The translations under genes were made by a program, and so were the position numbers. A stretch of 44,811 nucleotides of DNA. Source: Azolla pinnata (lineage: Eukaryota; Streptophyta; Polypodiopsida; Salviniales; Salviniaceae). Shown one piece after another: positions 23,706 through 34,100 of the stretch; positions within the stretch are counted from its first letter, which is position 1, and each line of letters starts with the position of its first letter. Location: assembly GCA_037176905.1 (NCBI GenBank), contig JBBBWG010026647.1, positions 1-44,811 on the forward strand, in the 5' to 3' direction. The notes under the pieces are model-generated. The model was not told the origin of the DNA. It made no database searches and was given only the letters and a program-made list of their open reading frames with translations.

Positions 23706-24100
23706 AGAAGAAGAAGAAGAAGAAGAAGAAGAAGAAAGGCGCGAGACAGAGAGAGAGGACCCACGAGAGAGAGAGAGAGAGAATACTGTTCTTTCTCCTT
23801 TTCTCTTCCTACCCACTGCCGATCGCTCAACGATCTTCTGCTTCGCCTGCTTTCTGTTGACGGAGGAGTCTCCCTCGTCGCTCTGCGCAGGCGCAGAGAG
23901 GCGGAGAGGGAGATGGGGAAGAAGGAACCGGGCTCGGATCCATGGCCCGCTTCCTCCCCTGTTTCTGTTCCTTCTCCTGTTCTCTGTTCTTCCCCTGTTT
24001 CTCTTCTTCTTCTTCTCCTTCTCTCTCCTCCCCTGTTTCTCTTCTTCTTTTCTCTTCTTCTTCTTCTTCTTCTCTCTCCTCCCCTGTTCCTTCCTCTATT
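23397..24100. repeat. Alternating polypyrimidine and polypurine tracts
   Basis: A pyrimidine-rich tract lies at 23397-23455, a purine tract of GAAA, GAA and GAGA units at 23667-23785, and a longer pyrimidine tract at 23950-24095. The last contains three to four copies of a TCTCCTCCCCTGTTTCTCTT-like unit about 50 bp apart. Long mirror-like purine/pyrimidine runs explain the 191-aa Glu/Lys/Arg/Leu-rich open frame on the + strand, which is not a believable gene. Confidence 0.85.
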
Positions 24101-24155
24101 TATTGTGCATGATTAGTTCTGTCTTTTGGGCATTGTAAGCATGATTAGTTTACCT

Positions 24156-24262
24156 TAATCTGATTGTATTTGTAATCTGATTGTATTTGTAATCTGATTG
24201 TATTTGTAATCTGATTGTACTTGTAATCTGATTGTATTTGTAATCTGATTGTACTTGTAATC
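24156..24262 (+). repeat. 17-bp tandem repeat, six units plus partial
   Basis: Six consecutive units of TAATCTGATTGTATTTG, two with a T-to-C change (GTACTTG), are followed by a partial TAATC. Near-identity of units implies recent expansion. Confidence 0.97.
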
Positions 24263-24282
24263 GTCGTCGTACTCTTATAGAT

Positions 24283-24650
24283 AGATGAGCGGATGCACAA
24301 ACATTCCTGCGTGATTTGTCTCGTGGGGTAAGTCGTGTTGCTGTATCTGTTTTACCGCTAACCGAAAGCGCTACTGAACATCTCAACTGTCTGCACTTCC
24401 GATCTTCGTATCTCCCGATACTAGATGAGTGGATGCACGAACATTAACTATTGTATGGTTTGCCTCGCTGGTTATATTAGCTTAAGTAGACGTCGGTAAG
24501 CGGTTCGAACCTCTCTCTCTTTTCTGGTAAGCAGCTTTACCCTCGTGATAAGTCGTGTTACTATGTCGTTTCTGCCGAAAAGAAAGCACTACTGAAGAAC
24601 ATCTGAAGTGTGTTTGCACTTCTGACCTTTATATCTGTGGATACCTCCAC
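24283..24650 (+). repeat. Degenerate direct duplication
   Basis: Segments beginning AGATGAGCGGATGCAC (24283) and AGATGAGTGGATGCAC (24423) are each followed by a GTGATTTGTCTCG or ATGGTTTGCCTCG segment. Further on, TAAGTCGTGTTGCTG (about 24332) and TAAGTCGTGTTACTA (about 24550) lead into matching GAAAGCxCTACTGAA..CATCT..GCACTTC blocks. Two diverged copies of a unit of roughly 150-200 bp with indels. Identity unknown. Confidence 0.65.
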
Positions 24651-26023
24651 GGACCGTGATGTGAGGGTTCATCCATCTTTCTGTTTTTATAAAACAATCC
24701 TAGCCCTTCCTTCTCCGTGATGTCTTGGTCAGAATGCTTGATCATAAAACAAACAAGATTATGGGTTCAACTCTGTTACCCTCTTGCTCCTGCATAGCAA
24801 ACAATGCTCGAGAGGGGGCCCCGAATTGGCATCATGTCTGGGTTCCGATAAGCCACGAACATTGAATGAATCGTCCCGACTGCAACCTCCCATTGTTCCA
24901 GATATTCTTGTGATATGGAAAAAAAAAAAGAACCGTCGAAGGCATTTTGCAGAACCCTAAACATCCAAGACATGGTAGCAGTATCCAGCAACTGATCTTT
25001 GCTCGAGCAAATCGAGTGATTTGATTGTTATACGTATGCAAGCGCTACGATGCATCAACGATTCGATACTATTTTTTGTTCATATTTATTTAACTTCGAC
25101 TATTTTTGCCATCAATTGACTGGCTGACTGGCTGACTGACTAGCTGGCTGTTAAAAATAGGTACCCGAAGGCCATGACACACCCAAAGGCTACAGGGGAC
25201 TTTTACCGGAAGATCATTATTCATCGACACGAACAATCTGATCCACAAATTATATATATGTATTATGTGGCAATTTGTTTGTGGTCCTTTGATGTTTCCT
25301 TTTCGGTCACTGTTGCCAGTTTTCCCAAGGGTCTAGTTTTCATACCAAACTCTGACACAGTAGGAACCCACAAGCTTGTCCACGTGTTGTTGACATCGGC
25401 CAATGTGAGCCGGGCTTTCCCAAGGCCATCGATCGATCCGTGCCCATGCCTGATCCGAAACATATTCCATGCCCCCTCTGCATCGCAAAGTGCCAAACTA
25501 AAGGTACCTTTGGGTTGTTTCCTGTTGCTGGAGTCTGATGAGGATTGGCCTTGATTCGTTATGAAAACAAAATATATTATTAGTACAGGCTACAACTGTG
25601 TTGCAATACTGGCAAAAGCATTCATCCATGCGAATGACATGGGAAACATTAGCAAAAGCATTCATTCATCCATGTGAAACTGTTATGGCTTCAATCGATC
25701 GCTCCGTTGTTTCCAAATCCCCTGCATCTATCTGATGCAATCCAATTTTCACGGGCTAAGATTGTAAACGACGATTGACTCGAAAGAACAAGATTTAACA
25801 AGAATGAAAATAAGACAAGACGAAGAGAACTGCAAATATCGAATACCTCGAGATTGGAGAATGAGCACTGAAAAACTGGTGCTGAACCGGAATGGTTCAA
25901 TACTACCAACTCGTCCACTTCTATAGTTGGTTGTTGCCGCTGCATGTGCGTCACTCGGCATGCATGCATGCCACTTGGCGATCGTGCATTAGCCAGAATC
26001 AACGACTCTTTTTTTAATAAGTT

Positions 26024-26190
26024 CTAGAAAAAAACATATTATTTTTAAAGTATGTAATATACTAGAAAAAAACATATTATTTTTAAAGTATGTAATATAC
26101 TAGAAAAAAACACATTATTTTTAAAGTATGTAATATTTATGTATGTAATATTCTAGAAAAAAACACATTATTTTTAAAGTAGACAATATA
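26024..26190 (+). repeat. AT-rich 38-bp tandem repeat, four units
   Basis: Units starting CTAGAAAAAAACAYATTATT at 26024, 26062, 26100 and 26153. The first three are spaced exactly 38 bp and the fourth follows a 15-bp insertion that duplicates TATGTAATATT. Confidence 0.95.
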
Positions 26191-26744
26191 CTGTAATAGT
26201 TAGTACTAAAGACCAGAATTAGAAGGTGTCAGGCTCTGCAATCTTGATAATAACATTTTGGTTACGTATTTGTGACATCACCGTACTTGCTTGTGGCCTC
26301 TTGGCAACTAGCATACTCAATTAGCATCGGAGGATTGAAACATGCGTGGAATCCTAGCTAGAGCAGAATCATCGTGCAGGTGCAGTTGCACCAAACTGAA
26401 CCATTGGCGCAGATAATCCGGTTATCTACTTCATGGTTACGAAAGTGAAGAAGATGCGGGGATAATGAAAGATACTACAAGCATCCGGAGAGCGGTTTCC
26501 GATTCCGATAGCTCCATCAGATTGAAGCTCAATGGGCGAGCGGGCAAAATCCCGTGGGTTTTTTCACCAAAGGAATGCGCCGTATTTTTTCCGCAGACGC
26601 CGATCTCCAATGGATCATAGATCCCAGTGAGTTAGTGTTACAACTCTGAGCACAAAGCTTCAAAATTTCTTTCAGTTTTTCAAAGGTTTTCAGGATCTTT
26701 GTTTAGGGGCATTTTTTTGGTAATATACACAAGAGGGGTATGGG

Positions 26745-26779
26745 TATAAATACAAGAATGTACATGTAAATATAAATAC
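26745..26779 (+). promoter_or_regulatory. Tandem TATA boxes of SOUL gene
   Basis: Two TATAAATAC words at 26745 and 26771 lie 147 and 121 bp upstream of the ATG at 26892. A CT-rich probable initiator and leader region follows (26813-26890). Either box would give a 5' leader of about 90-120 nt. Confidence 0.6.
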
Positions 26780-26891
26780 AGTAATTAATAATTAATTATT
26801 TAATTATGTATATTCTCTTCCTCTTCTGCGGAGCTTCTTTCTGCAGAGTTCTCTGTTCTCGTCTGCAGAGCTTCGCTGTTCTCGAAGCGCG

Positions 26892-28616
26892 ATGGAGACG
26901 AGACGGAAGCTCCTGGCCCTGGCTATGGCTCTCCACCTCTGTGCCCTCTCCTGCCTCGCCCCCTCGGCTTCGGAGACCCCTCAATACACTGTTGTCCACA
27001 CCGAAGGCTCGTCGTCCTCCTTTGAGATCCGCCTCTACCGAGCATCGGCTTGGATGACTGCCCCCATTCTGCGCCAGGCTTCCTTCCAGCATGCCACTTA
27101 CATGGGAGCTCACAAGTAAAGTCTCTTTCTTCTTCTTCTTCTTTTTTATGTCTCCAGAACTCATCTGGGCTCTATGGATTCCGGTATATTATCCATGGCT
27201 GTATGGTGGATCTTGGAGGTGTGTACACAATCTATGCACGACGGCATGCATTCATGCATATGTATGTATGTACTGCGTGTATCTATGCAGAACGACGACT
27301 GTGGAGGGTTGGATTATGTATTACAAACTCATGCATGCGCGTATGCGTTTATGTGTATGTATGTATATATGCAGAATGACACCCGTATGTTTGCATGCAT
27401 TTATTTATGTATGTATGTGTGTGTATGTGTTTACGTTCATAGTGGAAGATTGGGATTTGAAAACAGACGTCCCGACTCCCTATATTTGTCTTGCATTTGT
27501 TGAAACCGAAAATGACTTTACACGATCTCGAGAGGAAGTAGCCCTGAAGGTTTTGCTAATTTGGTTAAAGGTTCTCGCATTCATTTGCATCCTGCCCTGG
27601 CCGTTTGAGATGTTCCATCAGTTTTTTCCTTCAGACAATCACGTTCATTTTAATCTGACCATGGGGGTTTTCTTCTTGCTGACGCGAGAAAGATGGATCA
27701 CGAGGGAGAATTATCCTTATATGTATGATATATATACGAGTGAGATATGAAGTTTTAGATCTATCTTGAACTTCACAATATTGTGCAAATATTGTGCAGT
27801 TTCTAAGGTATTGATAATTTTCTAGTTAGAAGCTTATGGTATATTCATTTGTGTGTGGCACAGAAAGTTTTTGATTCCATTCACATCTACAGGATGCATA
27901 TAGCTCATCATGCTTACTATGACTGTTTCTGATAAGATGAATTCTTTGTATACCACACTGTTGTCTCATCTCACAATTCATGAGGCAAATTGGGCCTTTG
28001 ATGCAAGTCCTGATAACTTATATGTGTCAATTCATGTTGATATAAAAATAAATGGTGTTTTATCCTGAAACTCTGCAGTCAGTTTATCAATGCATCTGGT
28101 AGAATGATTTTTGGTTTTTGTGCAAATCACAGGTTATTCCAATACATCCAAGGTGCGAACTTGAATTCTTCTAGAATTCCCTTATCTTTCCCAGTCCTTA
28201 CAGGTATTATACCTGACTCTGGTCCCTTCGACTCCTCGAGTTTTACTGTCCGCTTCTACTTGCCAACACAATTCCAGGAATCTCCTCCAGTGCCACTTCC
28301 AGAGCTTCAGTTACAGCTAGAATATTGGGATAGTTTGTGTGTGGCGGTTAGGAGCTTCTCAGGTTTTGCTCTTGACGAAATTATTGCCAAAGAAGCTAAT
28401 ATTCTTGAGACTAGCTTGAGAAAATCACCTTGGGCAAATGTCTCTATGGGTAGTGATTATAAAGGAAATCGTGATGCATATACCATCTCACGATACAGTG
28501 TGTCACCTATGAAACATGGCGCAAGGAAGAACGAGGTCTGGGTTACTTTGAACGGACCCTTCATCACCGAGACATGTGAGCCGGTCAATGAAAATGATCG
28601 CATTTCTACACTGTGA
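26892..28616 (+). CDS. SOUL family haem-binding protein, secreted or endomembrane type
   Basis: Two exons, 26892-27115 and 28133-28616, join in frame (AA plus G) to give 235 aa. Residues 1-27 form a signal peptide (KLLALAMALHLCALSCLAPSAS). The SOUL domain follows: QYTVVHTEGSSSSFEIRLYR, WMTAPI, HKLFQYIQGANLNSSRIP, SFTVRFYLPTQFQESPPVPLP, VAVRSFSGFALDE, KSPWANVS, YTISRYSVS and NEVWVTLNG. Plant homologues bind haem or tetrapyrroles in vitro and have been placed in the vacuole or cytosol. Their cellular task is poorly known. The usual core IPMTAPVLTSI is here IPLSFPVLTGI, a clear departure. If the exon were spliced again near the end the C-terminus would differ, but the stop at 28614 follows a normal-looking end. 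Confidence 0.9.
27240..27435 (+). repeat. TATG/GCAT-rich degenerate repeat in SOUL intron 1
   Basis: Intron 1 (27116-28132) carries TATGTATG and TGCATGCAT runs with two related segments containing TATGCAGAACGAC and TATGCAGAATGAC about 77 bp apart. Non-coding. Similar in style to the repeats in sucrose synthase intron 11 and at the right edge of the window. Confidence 0.7.
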
Positions 28617-29650
28617 GTACCTGACCTGTGCACACCACATGATGTACATATGTTCTACCAACATGTAAGATCAAAACTTACGACTGGTGAACTTGTAGAA
28701 AAGTGTTTTATCTGTAATGATATTTCTTGTACAGTTAGCATGTACCCAAAGTTAAGTTGACGAGATATCTGTTCTATATTTAAAATCTCCAGGAGTATGT
28801 TTTGATTTGTTTATGGAAATCTGCAGTTTTAGGCTATAAAATACGGTTCATGCATTAAATGATCGTCACATTTTCTCTCAGCAAATTAAAATAGTGTTCA
28901 GTAAACTAGTTTTTTGGGTGTAGCCGTCGCAGTACCTGTTAATAAATTGACAACAAAAGCTTCACCGCAGGTAGCTCTTTCCAAGTATAGAGGTTTGTAA
29001 TTAGAACGTTTATGTTCTGCAGTTCATTGGTTGTACAAATCCCGGAGCTTGGGATGTGTGTAAAGCCACACATATTCTGTGGGTATTCTCAAGTGTGATG
29101 ACCTTTGTGCATTGCACGAGTTCCATTATATACATTCATGTAGCATATAGAAAATGTATGAACCGAAGCACTTGATCAACAACCCACTACTATGATTTTA
29201 TATGCTCGTTTTTTGCGGCATGTATTTGTTTGCTTTCTGTCAGATAAAGGAGTGGATTGGGCGAGTGTGCTAAGCACAGATAAGAAATAGAGGATGTATT
29301 ACTTGAGTGGAGGGCATCAAGTGATATATTGTCTCCTCTCACCATGATTGCTACTGCGTTCTAATGGGGATTCCAAGGAAGTAAAAATAATACAATCCTG
29401 TTTAGAATTCTGATGATGGCTCTGGTTCTTGTAAGACTGTACATATTCTCCTATGCTCTATATGTTAAGAACCTTGATCTCATGAGTAGAATTGAAGTTT
29501 TGGGATATTATTTCATGGCCAAAAGAGGAACAAGTTGGAGGGGGCATAGTAGTACTCTGTGATTTTGAGGCAAAACAATGTCATGGCGTGAATGAAAACA
29601 AGTATCATTCGTGCAAGGATTTGGACACGAGTGACACATACAGCAATTTG

Positions 29651-29850
29651 AAAAGTCTCTGCACCATGATGTGAAACAATGCCCCATCCTGCAAGTGCAG
29701 ATTAGACAAATATGCCTCGCTATCAGCTATACTGACTGTACCCTAGGAATTTATGTGCACAAAAAGTCTTTGCATCATGATGTGAAACAAAGTCCTATCC
29801 TGAAAGTATCGGACATTAGTCACAGGTATGCCTCCCTGTCAGTGCCCCAA
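29651..29850 (+). repeat. Direct duplication, ~111-bp period
   Basis: Two units start AAAAGTCTCTGCACCATGAT (29651) and AAAAGTCTTTGCATCATGAT (29762). Both continue GTGAAACAAxGxCCxATCCTG and end in a TATGCCTC(G/C)CT(A/G)TCAG segment. Confidence 0.85.
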
Positions 29851-30243
29851 GGGACCTTAAATATATGACACAGGTTTGGGCCTCAGTGCTGTTAATGTTT
29901 TTCTTTCCAACCCAGATCACCATCCCTCTCACACCTTGTATTTTGCTCAGTTTTTTGCAACTTGTATGCTATGTTTTCTTCCCAACTTAGGCTTGATCAG
30001 TCGCATGCTAATTTTAGTACACTCAACTTTCTTATCTCTGGCGGTAACTCTGACCAAAAAAAATTCACAAACAATGAAATAAGAGAGATTCAAGCATATG
30101 TACATTCGACAATTATATGCATCCAATATTATATAATTCTTCAACATTCATTTTAGAATATGTCTACCGAGATGATGGCCCGCATCATCACCATAGAATC
30201 AAGCAAAGGGTTGCGTCAAAATTTATTGTCTGATGTAATAGGC

Positions 30244-30470
30244 ATAAAACTCGAGAAATAGCTTTTACACCATAAAGAAGTACTTGATAAACAATTCTAA
30301 GAAATAAAACTCAGGAAACTGCTTTTACACCACTAAGAAGTACCTAATAAACAATTCAAAGATTTAAAACTCAAGAAACAGCTTTTGTACCATTAAGAAG
30401 TACTTAAACAAACAATTCAAATATATAAAAATAGCTTTTACACCCTTAAGAACATAAACAATTCAAAGAT
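30244..30470 (+). repeat. 60-bp tandem repeat, four units
   Basis: Units at 30244, 30304, 30364 and about 30424 (last one shortened) share AAAACTCxxGAAAxxGCTTTTACACC followed by AAGAAGTACTT and AACAATTC. The period is exactly 60 bp for the first three. No coding sense. Confidence 0.93.
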
Positions 30471-31115
30471 TTGGTGCTACAGATTTGAGCGTCAACATCT
30501 GACACACGCGGCTTCTCTATCACTGATTTCAAGGCCACATTTTCCTGCAGAAATGGAAATCTATTTTTTTCTGTCACATTATATATGGAAACAAAGTTCC
30601 ACGTAGAAAACATCATTATCAAAGACATTACGCGACGGAAGTACTGTTTTAATGTCCTAGCATTTTTCATTTAGGAAAGGCTTTTATTTCCTCCACATTT
30701 TAATGTTTATTGAACTTTTATATATGAAAATTCAACAAGTAACAACATATATGTTCAAGGAAACAGAGGAATGTTCAAGTGCACAAAAATTTGTTGGCTG
30801 TGTTCTGGGTACACTATGCTCCAGCAAATAACCTGGGCTTAGATGCTTACATGATCTCATCCTGAGTCACTACAAGGGCGGATGATGGAACCAACATAAC
30901 TCATACTCTGAAGCCCTTTGTCATGTTATAAGAGAAGAATATGATTCTGAAATATCTTAGTTTCTCATGTAAAGCTTGGATTTATATTATCAACCAACTC
31001 ATGTTACACAAACCCTCGCCTCATACTCAATCAATGTTACACAATTACAAAACCTTTGACACCCCATTTCAAATAAGGTCGTTTACGCAACGTCATATAG
31101 GCATCATATTCCTCT

Positions 31116-34100
31116 TTATTTGCTTTGTAATAATTGATGAAATGCTTCCTGTGGCAAGTCAACTGAACCCACCCTCTTCATTCTCTTTTTCCCCTCCTTT
31201 TGCTTCTCCAACAACTTTCTTTTGCGTGACACATCACCCCCATAGCATTTCGCGAGCACATTCTTTCTCATTGCAGAAAGACTTTGCAAATTTTCCAAAA
31301 CGAAAATTATAAATTTTTGGCCATTATATGAGAAAATTTTCACCAGTGCAGAAGCATTTAAAAACTTACGTTTCTCGGGCAACCACTCGGGTCCCTACAG
31401 CTGCTTGTATTGCTACCTCAAACATGTGCCTGTTAGCATCACATGTTTTAAATCGAGAAACAAAAAACATCAATTTTAAAACCTAAAAAGCTCAATATTG
31501 ATTACTATCATATCAATGGTGAAGACATGCATCCAGATTAAACAGCTAGGATTGTTCCTTTAAAGCGAGGTACTGAGGCAAATTACCTGTCAATGATCTT
31601 TTTCAACTTGTCAACAAGCTTCCGACCAATAAATTGAGCTTTTGAGCTATGCACAATTGCTGCAAGGGCATCCACAGATTGCCCATTCAGCATGATATCG
31701 AGCTTCACAAGATCGGCCTTTTGATACCTGCAAAATTATGACAATTAGTGAATGATTGAGATGGACTGTGTGCGCATATGGGTGTATGTCAACCATTACC
31801 ATACCGTGAGTTGATTCGATTAGAATAACAATATGGTATATAGTTTGGCAGGACTGACATATGGTGCACTACGGGTATGTGAAATTGGGGACCTGACTAG
31901 ACTTTGTTTTGATAGGCTTAAAGAGGTAGGCCCGTGTATGATGAATAAATAAAGAGGGCTCTCAAACAAATCATATGACAAGTGCAGTCAATTTATCTAG
32001 ATATGAAATAAGTACCATTCTTAGAATATTTAATGTGTATATAAGAGAAGTAATTACCCTGCATCTTCATAGTCAAATGATGCATAACCTGAAGTAATGC
32101 TCTTAAGCTCATCATAGAAATCCACCACAATTTCACGCAGTGGAAGTTTGTACTTCAGCAATACGCGCTGACTGTATAGTCAATAAGAAAAAGATGTTTA
32201 AACTTCATCACACTACAGGCTGTAAGCTAAACTATTTTACAATTCTGTTACCTGTCAATAAAAGTATACTCGGTTTGCTCCCCTCTCCTCTCTGAGCAAA
32301 GTGTAATTAAGCCTCCAACATATCTGAGAGTGACACAAGAATTTACACATTGCTATTTTTTTGAGGAAATTGCCTTTCTTTGAAAGAAAATTGTATACTA
32401 AAGCATGCTTGAAAAACGCAATGAATCTAGATGTACTGAAAATACATCAAGTACATGGAGCAGGTCACGACTGGTAATATACTGAAAATACATCAAGTAC
32501 ATGGAGCAGGTCATCCTCAAAAGAAAATGAGTGTGCATGGGACTCAGAGCTTACTCACTGGGAGTGATAATAGTAGCTATCACTATTGGCTCCCATGAAC
32601 ATTCGAGCCGTTTAGTAGGTGTAGAAGGAAGTGCTGCTGGATTTTGAACAGTTATCTTGCTGCACCAACATGCAATTACTTTAGATTCCAGAAGTCAACC
32701 CAGCAGGTTACAACAATAGGACATTGATATCTTTTCAAAGCATTGAATATGTAGATATACCTTCCATCAGCATACTCAAAAAGATATGGAACTGTTGGTG
32801 TAGTGGTAATAACCTGTGCTCCATACTCCTATTAAGCATGCACTCTATTAGGAAATGGAAAAAATGTTTTGGAACTGAAATCAACAAAACAGGTAGATAA
32901 AGACAGGAACAGTTAACAATAGAACAATAGCTTCTGATTCTATTATACTAACTAGAAATTCATCATGTTTGAGAGACAACAAAAAAACCAATATACAAGA
33001 TACAAATTTACCTGTTCGAGTCTTTGATGAAACACATCCATATGAAGAAGACCTAAGAACCCACACCTATATTACAACACAAGCCTATAATTTAAACGTG
33101 TCTAGTTTTCTATTTAAAAAGCAGAAATTTACATTCATTTCAGATTATTTGTATAACAATCCAGAAAATATTAAAAAACTGATCTTCCATCAATGACTCA
33201 AACACGTAACTCTCAGTGCATAATAGCAGTTCCAAAACGAGGAAATGTAATGGAAAACGTTCATAACTTGGCCTAGTTATTTTCATGAAAAACGCCACGT
33301 AAGCATTGAAAGATGGAATGACCTTATGCAATCAATTTCAATAAGCATTTGCTTTGGAATCTATGGTTACCAATGTTTCATTTTACTGTGCATTTTCCAA
33401 GGCTAGTCTTGAGAAGCTCCATATCGTGTGTTATTACATTTTATGAAGAACTCATGAAATGCATGGTCCTTGAGAAGCTACATATGGCTCCTTTTTTGTG
33501 TTGAGAAATTTATTCATTGAACTACATTTGGTTCCAATTTGGACATATTGTTCACTTCAAACTATGCAAGGCATGTTGTGAAATGATCTTATAATGCATG
33601 ATAAATGTATAGAATTACATCAGAGTGTCCCAACTGCTGTAATCAATGTGTTAAATAAACTTTTCTAGGTATTTAGATTTTTCCTTATGATTGATGATGT
33701 AGTTACTTCAATTTCATGCAGTTAATTCATACCTCCAATACTTGCTTTTTTTTATAGTCTATTGATGCCACAAGCTGCTTATTATTATGTCAAACTTGTC
33801 AAGCATCTCCCATCCAACAAACAGGTCTACTGACACCATAATAAGATGTGCAGAAATACACATAAACAATCTCCAGATGTTCATACTGGTGAAACATATA
33901 ACAGATCTGTTTCTTGTCTGAGTTGACACTAATTTAACAAAAATTGATACTGAGGCATGTTTTTACGAAGATTACTATTTGCTTGTGTATTGAGAGAAGC
34001 CAGAGGGATCAAGCATGAAGTTACCCAAAGAGAAAGAAAGGTTGCTGTAATGTTTCTACATAGCATATTAATGATCTAATCTCCTACAGTAGAGGTGGGC

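Larger units (their letters stand above)
23296..26744. other. 3.4-kb gene-free region rich in simple and tandem repeats
   Basis: No gene supported between the divergent MED26 and SOUL genes. It contains the purine and pyrimidine tracts, the 17-bp array, the 24.3-24.6 kb duplication and the 38-bp AT-rich array listed separately, plus a short CTGG/CTGA run at about 25119-25150. The + strand frame at 25174-25554 and its antisense 25263-25496 look less repetitive than the rest but match nothing I recognise. Confidence 0.5.
28617..31115. other. Intergenic between convergent SOUL and GUF1 genes
   Basis: About 2.5 kb without a recognisable gene. Contains two tandem duplications listed separately. 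Open frames of 60-68 aa at 29492-30156 have no protein-like pattern and partly encode the 111-bp duplication. Confidence 0.6.

Noticed and set aside
23563..24138. 191-aa + frame with poly-Glu, poly-Lys and Leu-rich stretches
   Set aside because: Derived from purine and pyrimidine tracts.
24478..24515. tRNA-like A-box and B-box words
   Set aside because: The two words are only about 24 bp apart and no cloverleaf arms pair around them.
25174..25554. 126-aa + frame and its 77-aa antisense partner
   Set aside because: Less repetitive than neighbours, but I recognise no domain, no splice partners and no clear signal for either strand.
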